This document shows, in pieces, positions 54,851 to 64,000 of a DNA stretch of 64,000 bases; the first letter of the stretch is position 1, and every line of letters begins with the position of its first letter. The stretch is taken from contig NC_134770.1 of the NCBI RefSeq assembly GCF_050436995.1, positions 2,986,501-3,050,500 of the forward strand. The letters are read 5' to 3'. A model generated the notes under the pieces. The model was not told the DNA's origin, searched no databases, and saw nothing but the letters and a program-made list of their open reading frames with translations. This DNA comes from Anticarsia gemmatalis (Eukaryota > Arthropoda > Insecta > Lepidoptera > Erebidae). A program made the translations under genes and the position numbers.

Positions 54851-57534
54851 TAAAGTTTGTGTAGTGTGAACGCCTCTTTATGCATATGACCGGATTAGGG
54901 GATATATTGTCATATAAATATTGTAAGCTTATTGTGCGATGTATGTTCATAAATACGGCGTGTAATGTACGGGGTAATGTAATTTCTTATGTTTATTATC
55001 TGTAATAACCGTATTTCTTATTTTTGCACTGCATGTTTAAAGGAGAAAAATAAATGGGTTGAAAAATACGACGATACGCGAAAGAACGACGTGCGATTTC
55101 ATTTTTTTTTGTCTTGGCAGGGGCAAACCCGTCCAAACGCTTTATGTTTTGTTTTGACTAGAAAAGGCCTTAGTTCAGGTTTAAACTCTTCCGAATAAGT
55201 ATCGGTTAAGTTTGAATTTTGAATTTTTTGCCTACACATGAACTGACATTTTATCCATTTGATTGGATATCCAACACTTATCCTTAACTTATTTAGCCGT
55301 GAATTTGGCCCATATATAAGTTATTTGGGCCAATACTGATATAATTAGTAAAAGACTTACGTAATATGCAGTTTTGTTAGAGAATCTCAATACTGCTTCG
55401 GAATTTTATAACCTTTGCACATTGGATTAAAATTTCGACGCATTGCGAACCTCCTCCCTTCTTTTAAATTCAGTTAAAAATACATTTTTACTTCGGAAAC
55501 CAAAACCCAAACATTCGTTGCAACGTCAATTTTACTTAACGAAAGTCCACTGGCCAAATTTTATTCTCAAATAGAGGCTTACCACTGTTCCAATTATAGC
55601 CCAAAAATAAAGTTCTTAAATAGGTCAACTCTTTAACAAACGTCCACACATGGAACATTTGACGTAGCTCTTTTTACTTCAAAGCTTCAACCTAAAATAA
55701 CCCTTCTTTAATCACGTTAGCATTGGGAATAAAAGATTTTGTGATCTTCTAAAGAGGTTTATTTCAGAAACAGATTTTAAGATGATTTTTCTAAAAAATA
55801 AAATAAATAAGCTTGAGGTTTTGTTTGTAAATACGGTTTTAAAATATTATTTAAAAATTTACTTAATATGGCGATACATGCAAAATAAGGCATACAGCCA
55901 GGATCACCACGAAAATAAATAAAAAAAATTTCAAAATATTTTTGGCACTCAAATATTATAATAAAATATTAAGATATATTTTACAGTATATAGCAGATAT
56001 TAAAATAGACTGCCAAAAATTATATATTTGGCATCGTGAATTTAATATTTTGTCAGAAAGTTTGGCAGTTTCTCTTGAAAAGTAAGTCAATTCAAATCAT
56101 AAACTGACTGCAAGGCGAACGTCGTTTTCCAAAACGGAAGAGGTACTATAGATACTATAGACATACATACTGATGACATAGATACTTAAGATACTATAGA
56201 GGATATTGGGCATGCATGCAACATTTTAAAACGTTACATTTCAGTTAACTGCAGTCGATTCTTCGACTTCAAAGCGAAAAAAAAATCGCATTACAGCCAA
56301 CAAATGTCTTACTGAAAACTTTCAAAACGCTACACTTCCATAGAATTTCAGCCGGGAGTGTTAAAAATAAACTTTTTAAGTGCAGTTGTCGTACAGACAA
56401 TGAGGTTAATGCACCAATTACCGTCCACTACTAATTATAGAAACTTTTCATTGGAGCGTTAAATTTTTTAATAGTTTCCCTCTGTCGAACTAATTGTTCT
56501 ATGCCGGGAGAATAGTAACTGTGAGTGTTTAAATTGAATCTTTTTCAATTATATTCGAGCTTTTTGTAGTTATCATTGGACTCAAATGGACTAGAATATA
56601 AATGGAGAATGCTCGGATAGTCGAATACAGTGTTTTTTATTTAAATAATATGTAAATTGCTGATACAGATGTTGTATATTATGAGGAAATAAAATAAATG
56701 TCCATGTAAATCAAATTTTGAAATGGCTGAATGTCGCTTGCTAATTAATGTTGAAATTTTTTTTATTAATTCCCTGTGAGATAAATACTCGTAATTACAG
56801 TAATTTATAACACAAGGTAAAGTAGAGAAGGCCTATTACCACTGTACATAAAGTTAAAATAAATAAATTACTACTTTTAAACTAGAATTAGTACTAAAAA
56901 CTTAAGTAACTAATAAAAGAAACGTCAAAAAATCTTCCCCTATAAAATATCACCCCGATATTTCAAGCAGGAACATATAAAAATGGTTAAAGTTAACTGA
57001 AAATTGTGAATTCAATTAAAACTTTTGATCCGAACTATAGAGGAACTATATAAGTTTAATCAAAGTTGTGCTAAAGTTCAGTTTCCCTATAAAAATACTT
57101 TACGCACGTGAATGAATAGTTTGAAGAAGATTTTCTTGTGTGTTACTTTGCTAATGGAAAGTTGGAGCTTTAAGTTCTAAGGTCAAGTGCGCTGTGGACA
57201 TTTGGGACGTTTCCTGAAGTCCTTCTCCTTTTCTTTGGTGTATTTAAATTCATGTTGAAATTGGTTATTCGTGGCGGTAATTTAAGGGTCATATTTTGTA
57301 GTATTTAGTCAAAGAAATTGGTTACTGGTGACGGTAGAATAAGGCATAACAATGGTGATACAAAACTAGTTAAGCAACTTGGTGATTAGAATGAGTTGTC
57401 TAGAAGATTAAGGTGTCGTAGACAATGTCCCTTTTTTAAAGAGAGATTTAAATAAACTCTTGTTAGCTTTTTCGTTTCACATCATTTTATACACATTCAC
57501 ATACATAAAATCACGCAATTTTAGGATAAGCAAA
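54851..57534. other. AT-rich sequence, nothing recognised
   Basis: About 2.7 kb. A small imperfect repeat of gatactatag occurs at 56143-56207. No gene was recognised. Confidence 0.45.
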
Positions 57535-57557
57535 GAATATTCTAGAATATTCTAGAA
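57535..57557. promoter_or_regulatory. Five-unit heat-shock-element-like palindrome
   Basis: GAA, TTC, GAA, TTC and GAA units are each separated by TA, a perfect five-unit array for heat-shock factor. It includes the perfect 18-bp palindrome TTCTAGAATATTCTAGAA (57540-57557). It lies 445 bp upstream of the candidate exon at 58002. No TATA box or transcription start can be identified, so regulatory activity is inferred only from the motif. Confidence 0.45.
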
Positions 57558-58001
57558 GACACTAATAATGATAACTTAACCCACAGTTAGACACTCGTTC
57601 TATCAAGATAGAAACATATGTATACTTTAAGCTATCAATAAATAAAACTGAAAATGATAAAATCTGACACTTCTTGTATTTTGTCGACACCCAAGTCAAT
57701 ACAACTCATTCGCCGAATAAACTTCATACAGTATACAAACACGAAATTTACAATGTTTCGGAAATTAAGCCACCGGTGTCAAGTCAAATATTTGAAGTGA
57801 AGAACAAACTCCACATGAATAAATATAAAGTTTCATACCTAACATCTTGCGTGGAAATTTAATTAGTACTTCAGACTTCTTGGTAATCAAAGAAAGTTCA
57901 TGCTAAGGTTAAGTCCTCATTGAAGGAGGCATGTGCTTATTTGAAAAGTAAATTAAAAATATATTAAAAAGACAACTCCATTGATTTTGATTTTGTTTCA
58001 G

Positions 58002-58081
58002 GTGCGTGGTATCACCTTAATCATTGCGCGCCGGAAGCCGTCGCAAAGAAGATATCGTCGCCGAAATATCTCAACATTTGA
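58002..58081 (+). CDS. Candidate terminal exon, unidentified protein
   Basis: A pyrimidine-rich tract and CAG (57985-58001) precede an 80-bp segment that is clearly richer in G and C than its flanks. Read from 58004 it gives AWYHLNHCAPEAVAKK, continuing with ISSPKYLNI and a TGA at 58079-58081. The preceding codon would be split by the intron, with two of its bases in this exon. The composition is protein-like, but no family is recognised and no matching upstream exon was found. The other two forward frames are less plausible, although one of them is also open for about 50 codons. It could equally be a chance frame. Confidence 0.22.
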
Positions 58082-58624
58082 ATACTCCCTAATACAACAT
58101 TTATGTAATCCCTATTATACCTATTATCTACCATGCGGCAACGTGATCGATACGCAATAATGATGAATATATCTTGCTTAAAGGCGTGGCGTTTGGACTT
58201 TGCACTGCTCTGACTGTTGAAAGAACAATCTGTGATGCAAGATTGCAATGTTATACACATTGAACCTTGAAAATCCGCAGTTTAGTCGCATTTTCTTAAA
58301 AAACATCACAATTTTTACTGAGTCATTTCAGTTTCAACACAAAAAAATTACGCGTAAAAGCTATGCATTTTGATTTTAGCAACTTTTCTTGCATTTCTTC
58401 TTCTGCGATAGTGTGTCATAAGCTTAATTCCAATCGTACTAAGTTTTAGTTCGAAGAGACTTCACTTGTCATAAGTGCTTAGTTAACTTTTGTCTTCAGG
58501 AAATTAAAGAAAGTTTTCACTTCCTTTATAGAAGGGAATAAAGAAACTAAAAAACTTAGCTATCTTCGTAATTTCTTAAGGTGAAGAAAATTGAAGAGGA
58601 TAGTCGTTTAAGTAGTCATTTAAA
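58082..58624. other. Anonymous sequence
   Basis: If the exon at 58002 is real this would include its 3' UTR. No clear AATAAA lies close downstream. No repeat family was recognised. Confidence 0.35.
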
Positions 58625-58730
58625 TTAATTTAAACCTATTATAGTGCCACTCTGAACATAGACCTTCGCCCGTGAAGCGAGAGGGGTGAGACTCGAGTCT
58701 AACACGCTGATTCAGTGTGAGTTATGAACG
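58625..58730 (-). repeat. SINE-B tail fragment
   Basis: taaacctattatagtgccac, gaccttcgcccgtgaagcga, then gagtctaacacgctgattca follow the SINE-B tail in minus orientation with heavy divergence. It abuts the hairpin at 58732. Confidence 0.55.
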
Positions 58731-58731
58731 A

Positions 58732-58781
58732 AGCACTTAAAGAACACGCTTTTAGCAATAAAAGCGTGTTCTTTACGTGCT
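58732..58781. repeat. Near-perfect hairpin, 22-bp arms, 6-nt loop
   Basis: Arms 58732-58753 and 58760-58781 pair with one mismatch around agcaat. The core of the left arm is aagaacacgctttt. The hairpin lies exactly where the SINE-B fragment breaks off. Confidence 0.92.
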
Positions 58782-59499
58782 GTAGAATCATTATTGTAAA
58801 AATATTATTTTTAATTAGTATAAAAAAGCACAAAAACGGTCTCGAGTTCAGTAAATAAAGAAAATATTAATTTTAATTGCAGCTGTTTCCAAGAGAAGCA
58901 AAACGAACGTTCAGTTAATTGAATTTAAAAGTAAAACATAAAACAATATCTATACTGCCTTTTGATACCGCGAATTTAATATAAAAATATTTGGCTTCAC
59001 ACAATTCCACAATCAATTCCCATAAATCACTATAGCTTTAAAAAAGAACATAAATTCCGTATCCAAACGAAACGAAAATAATATATTTAAAAAACCGGAC
59101 CGCTAACGAAGCTTTATATTGTTCTAAAAACTGCCTGTGTGCGGTTTGCAACGTCACAGATAGACAGACAGATGAACGGACATTTCTATTGGCAACTATT
59201 GCAGCGTTGTCGGAAATTCTACCGAAAAAGATAAAAAAACGTTTATTCTGAAAATTTATTGTGTCGAAACAGCCGTGAATTGGCATCGCTACCCTATAAC
59301 TCCTAGTATTCATACAATGCAAAAATGTCCAAATGGAGTGAAAATGTTAAGGCCGCGATGCCTTTTTGTTTCTCGACGTCACAATACACCATCAGATGAA
59401 TCTATTATCTACAACAAGCTTCAAATTATTTAAAATGTAATCGAAATCTGTTCAGCAGTTTAACCGTAACAGGGTAACGTACAGACAGTTTTTTTATTT
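58782..59499. other. AT-rich sequence, nothing certain
   Basis: atcgaaatctgttcagcagt near 59441 resembles a Helitron-like interior. No gene was recognised. Confidence 0.4.
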
Positions 59500-59585
59500 G
59501 TATCCCTCTCTTTCTGGGTATTCGTTCCATGTAGAGGTGGGGTCAGCCTTCCTTATACTTTGCATCCACCTCGCCTTATTCTTTT
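59500..59585 (+). repeat. Dispersed repeat fragment shared with 25637-25745
   Basis: ggtattcgttccatgtagag, gtggggtcagccttccttat and catccacctcgccttattct match the other copy. Confidence 0.65.
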
Positions 59586-60004
59586 CTTTTGTATGGATTG
59601 TTCCTTGCATTAACCGTAAAATAAAACATTATAACGAATTCGCCTTTAACTTTTGAAATAGTAAAAATAAAAGTGTATGTATAAAAGTCAAGTATATTTT
59701 CAACAAAACAGAATTCCCGATCACTTGGCAAGGAAAGCTCGTAGCAACTTAATCTGAACATCAGCCCACAATGACCCACTTACTGATGCTTAGCTAGGCA
59801 ACCGTATAAGGAAACCTCTAAGGAGCATTTCGAGGTTTGCAAAAACAAAACCGAAAAGCTAAGAAAACTGTCTTAAGAGCAACTACTTAGGTACAAATAG
59901 AAAATATAAGAACATTTTGAACTAAAGAGTACATTTCGCTCACTTCAGTTATCTAAATGGATATAATATGTGTATAGTTGCAATTTGAAAAGTAAGTTTT
60001 AAGC
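59586..60004. other. Anonymous sequence
   Basis: Nothing was recognised. Confidence 0.5.
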
Positions 60005-60070
60005 TCACACACACATACGGGTATGCAGAGACCAAAGAACACCACTTGATCCCTACAAACTTCTTTTGTT
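60005..60070 (-). repeat. Tail repeat T scrap
   Basis: tatgcagagaccaaagaaca and tccctacaaacttcttttg are the reverse complement of repeat T blocks. Confidence 0.6.
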
Positions 60071-60999
60071 CTATACAGGACAGTAAATAGCACATGGAAA
60101 AAAAACTGTTACCTATTATTCTTGCAATTGCTATCAAATTAATTGTTGTAAAATAACTCATAAAATGTCATATTGTCATATGATTTCATTCTTTTTATTT
60201 TAAAATGTGCTTTTGAGAATGTGACTGCACATAATTAATATTTACGACGATAACATTTTTGAAAAGCACAGTAGGCTAGCAAACAAAATTAAGAACTTCC
60301 TCTATTTTTTTTCATACACGCACATGGAGTATGAGTTATCGGAGAAAAATTATTCATATTTGTCGTACTATAATTCAAACGACAATTCATAACGAAAGGA
60401 CCTGAGGTAGAAGACATTACGAAATTCTGCCGAATTTTCTTTTTTCCTCGAATCAGAACAGGTTGTATTGATATATTTCTGTTGACCCATCGATCAAATC
60501 CCACACAAACGGCGACAGATTTACTTTACCTATTCATAATATTTACGTCCATTAAATTATTTGCACTCAATAAACACCAACCATATTTCCATTTAAATTG
60601 AGTTCGGGAATTCCCAATTACTCAATATTTTATGCATAAACACATCTATTAAAGTTTTATAATTGAGAGTGATCAGATTCTGTAAAGTTTTGTTTTCGTG
60701 TTGTCACAATCAAGTTCAATGGATAAATCTGACGTTCTGAAACGCCCCCTAGCGGGTGAAGGATTAGAACTATTAACAAACTAATTTTACAACTTACTTA
60801 TAGGCTCAATGTTAGAAACTATTTGAGAAACCTAACATAGATTATTATACTCGTTAGTAGGTTTTTAAAATATTTTGGATAAAATAAAAAAAGCATGTGT
60901 CTTAACTTTGTGTCAACTTGGTTCAAATCAGCGAATGCAAAAATGCTAGAATTGAAATATGAAGCCTAACATTAGTAACGTATACCAAAAAAATCAAAA
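60071..60999. other. AT-rich sequence with a family F scrap at 60710-60785
   Basis: aacgccccctagcgggtgaa and ggattagaactatt resemble a family F arm. Nothing else was recognised. Confidence 0.4.
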
Positions 61000-61065
61000 C
61001 GTTGATATATAAGTTTGGTCTCTGCCTACCCTATATACTATACTATAAATCACGCATTTTCCCCT
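61000..61065 (+). repeat. Tail repeat T scrap
   Basis: gtttggtctctgcctaccct followed by an AT-rich run and aatcacgcat-type sequence resembles repeat T. Confidence 0.45.
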
Positions 61066-61649
61066 GATTTTATAAGTATAGTAAGATGCTTTTTTCTCAT
61101 AACAAAAAAAAAACCTGAACAAAATTAATACTTAAAAATCAGAACCAAACTAAAAGAATAACTTTTCTCATCCAACTTCTAATAAGATGCAATTTTTCAA
61201 AACTTATATGATTTACAACTGTTATTCAACTAGACAAAAGTTGTCACAAAACTTATACTTGAATGTATGGAAGCCGAGGGAGCAATGACCTAGGTTCTTG
61301 AAAAATCGGTCAGCCGACTTGACCTGACTTCATAGGCGATATAGTGTTAGTCATGTCTACGAATAAATGGTACAGCTTTGCAGCTGAGCTTGATATTTTG
61401 ATCTTGGGAAATAGAAATCGGAAAACGATTCGGTTTGTTTCTTAGAAAGTTTGAAAATTATAAAAATGTAGAGCGAGATGGATGTGTTTTGTGTGTTATA
61501 ATATTTTTTTTTGTTTTTAATTACCAGTGAAAGTATTGAGACTTTTATAATAATTTCAAATGGGTTATTAATGATCTGACTTAGGATACGAAGCAGACAA
61601 ATTTATGTCTAACCTCTGGCAAAAAATAAATACAATAATCTATATGAGG
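61066..61649. other. Anonymous sequence
   Basis: Nothing was recognised. Confidence 0.5.
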
Positions 61650-61775
61650 TATCGTGTCCATAACACAGGTAATTGATTTGTGGAGGTCCGATCACCAGTC
61701 TATCCATGTAAAATAGAGACTGGAAGCCGTCTCCAAAATAGCCAGAATAAAGGCTATGCTGATGGTGTGACAACA
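61650..61775 (+). repeat. Possible LINE 3'-end fragment
   Basis: tagagactggaagccgtctc and gccagaataaaggctatgct followed by gatggtgtgacaac resemble LINE 3' ends familiar from Lepidoptera. Only one copy is in the window, so support is weak. Confidence 0.3.
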
Positions 61776-63042
61776 TTTATCAAATAAGACATTTTAAAGA
61801 AATGATATTGTTAAATGTTAGTCATCACAAATTACAATGCAGTAGTATTACTTGCAGTGTAATACGAACATAGTTCGTAAAGAAAAAATATTTTTAGAGT
61901 ATTTTCATATTACTACATAAGAATCGATTTTAAATGCTCTCAACTTAACTCTCCCATAAATACATCCATTTCAACACAAGATAAATCAGTCATCTCAAAA
62001 AGAAATAAAACAAAGCTACTTCGAAAACATCAACGAAAATACCGATTCAATTTAATTCAATTGCTAAGCAAAGATAAAAAGAACTTTCCGATTCTTTGTA
62101 TCGATAAATTAATAGCCTTCGCCCGTCCTTTTATAAAGACGTCTGAAAAAAAAAACTTATTTTAGACTCGAAATTTTGTGTCAATAAGCACTTTTTAAAG
62201 ACCGACACGACAAAAGGAAAGCAAAGATTAATTGTGAAAATTACGAAATTTTACACTATGACAATATTACAAAAGACACTATGGCAAAAAAGAACAAATA
62301 TTATGTAACTAACTTAAATAACTTCCACATTATAAAAATATAGAAACACATGATTAAAGTATCAGAATAAATTATATTATTAATGAATTCACACGCCTGT
62401 AACCTGTAACCTGCAATTTGGTAGGTGAATTTTGCAAGTGAAGCGGACCTAGCACTATTCATCGGCTAAACGCTTACTAAAAAACAAGTACCTAACAATA
62501 TTTTTTTTTACTTCAATTTAAGTCATTTCAAATTACCGCACAGACCACATTGACAAGAATATCGAAATCGTGTCGCATCATAAATCGTGTCGTGCACTAT
62601 AAAGTCAAGTTTACCAACACTGGTCGTTTCGTAATGCTGAAACATAATTATTTTGTGAAAAACGTCGAATCAATTTAGTATTCAATTTTTATAATTCCAA
62701 TCGTTCGTTCAAAATACATTTTGTAATATTTATAAGCTTTTTATTAGTTCCGGTCCGGTTGCTTTTCTATTTAGACTTAACTTATTTTAATAAGATATTT
62801 ATTTTTTTGCAGATTGAAACTCAATTAGTTTAGTATTTTAACCGTGAAAGCGTAACGGAAGGGTTACTTTGTTATTTTGGAGAAACATTAAACACTGATT
62901 GTCTAAATATATATTTACTACAACACATAGTTTGCACAAACTATACGCCCAATCGAAATCCGTCCTTATTTTAATATCGTGCGTAAAACAAACCAACAGC
63001 CGGAAACGATATCATGGAAATAATTTCAATAATATTAATATA
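61776..63042. other. AT-rich sequence, nothing recognised
   Basis: No gene or family was recognised. An acceptor-like tttttttgcag near 62810 precedes only a few open codons. Confidence 0.45.
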
Positions 63043-63072
63043 TACATACATACATACATACATACATACATA
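63043..63072 (+). repeat. (TACA)n microsatellite
   Basis: Seven perfect TACA units followed by a partial unit. Confidence 0.93.
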
Positions 63073-63429
63073 GGTCGTTATAACAGTGTAATTATAGCAT
63101 ACAAAATTGGCTATTATATGTGATTCTGGTATTGTAATTCGGGGTATCGCAAATTGCAATATACCTATTTAGAAATATAATATACAGGAACATATATGAA
63201 ATAAATATACATTGAGATTAAATGCAATTCGAAGCACGTTATTATAACCTAAATTTGGGAAGAAAAAAAATCGTACAGATTTGAAAGAATTGAATTGAAT
63301 TTTAGATTGTAAAGAAAGAAGATAAAAGAAAAGAAGAATGTTAAAAATAAGTCATTACTGTAATTTTGTCGAGTCTTAGGAATTTGAGTTCACCACGCTG
63401 GCCTAGAGTTCAAGTCGCCCGGAAGACCT
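63073..63429. other. Anonymous sequence
   Basis: gttcaccacgctggcctag at about 63389 resembles a scrap of SINE-B tail. Nothing else was recognised. Confidence 0.4.
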
Positions 63430-63545
63430 TTGATACGGCTAAACGACTGTTATGTTTACTGCCAACAACCGGGACCGACTGATACTCTTTAAAGCACGGA
63501 GACGCTCAGCTCAAGTACTATACGGTCACCCATCTATGTACCTAA
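63430..63545 (+). repeat. Dispersed repeat P fragment
   Basis: ctgccaacaaccgggaccga, aaagcacggagacgctcagc and tacggtcacccatctatgta follow repeat P. The 66-codon frame starting at 63452 reads through it. Confidence 0.7.
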
Positions 63546-64000
63546 TATTCGCGCTAATGATTGTACGTATAGCTTACCTAGTTTCTGCGCTAGTTTTTCA
63601 CATAATCATATTTTTCTACAATCGAAATATAATTCAAAATATACTCCCTTAAATGTCTGTCTTCTCCTATATACACACTAGTACTTATATCCCAAAACAA
63701 CAAAACAAAACAGAGTTCATCTCTTAAAAACCTTTTAATCCTCAGCGTCACATCATTTAGGGTCTTTCCGGGGGAAACCAGAGGAAATTACAATGCGCCT
63801 CATCATCCTTGTCTTTATCCTATCTTTAAATAAGATGTGTTATGTTCGTTCTGCTGATCTCTTTTAAATGTTGCAGTACAGTCGTTAGGAGTTTGATTAC
63901 TGGAATTATTTTGCTTTAATGACATCCAGGTGATTTTGTTGGACTATTTTTGGGAATGAAGCAGTCAAAAGCTTCAGATAAAAACATAAAAATTACGTTA
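63546..64000. other. AT-rich sequence, nothing recognised
   Basis: No gene or family was recognised up to the window edge. Confidence 0.5.

Overview
This window reads as repeat-rich, gene-poor, AT-rich nuclear DNA from a moth or butterfly (Lepidoptera). The evidence is the repeat content. There are many short Helitron-like elements of the lepidopteran Lep1 type (5' TC, 3' CTAG with a short GC hairpin, inserted between A and T). There are at least five families of tRNA-derived SINE with recognisable box B sequences, plus remnants of LINE tails ending in TATG-type repeats. I found no complete host gene, no convincing multi-exon gene, and no free-standing tRNA or rRNA gene. Almost all open frames longer than 60 codons are chance frames in AT-rich DNA. 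The one clear coding remnant is the C-terminal part of a non-LTR retrotransposon polyprotein at 8276-9016.

Layout. 1-9 kb: anonymous DNA, a complete SINE-B with target-site duplications, a Helitron-like element, a partial tandem duplication ending in a 31-bp-arm hairpin, and a 5'-truncated R1/Jockey-type LINE with a 29-bp poly(A) and a 14-bp target-site duplication. 9-20 kb: three Helitron-like elements, a GC-rich terminal-inverted-repeat (TIR) element with TAA duplications, SINE fragments, and a second TIR element whose interior is built of 55-bp tandem units. 20-32 kb: SINE-D, SINE-A and SINE-B copies, several short near-perfect hairpins and a 325-bp foldback element. 32-38 kb: the densest nest, with SINE-C, SINE-D, a SINE-B split by a Helitron, and a two-copy Helitron array between 60-bp direct repeats. 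39-50 kb: decayed repeats, a chimeric Helitron carrying a tetranucleotide array and a perfect X-box palindrome, a 387-bp hAT-type MITE and paired heat-shock-element-like sites. 50-64 kb: mostly anonymous sequence with a 91-codon open frame lacking an ATG, a five-unit heat-shock-element-like palindrome 445 bp upstream of a candidate terminal exon, and scattered repeat scraps.

There is no operon-like or pathway-level organisation. The biology visible here is transposable-element biology: nested insertion, target-site duplication, end duplication, chimera formation and foldback formation. Repeat families are given working labels (SINE-A to SINE-E, Helitron-like A/B/C, foldback family F, dispersed repeat P, tail repeat T) because Repbase names could not be checked. 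All comparisons were made by eye between copies inside the window, supplemented by memory of lepidopteran repeats.
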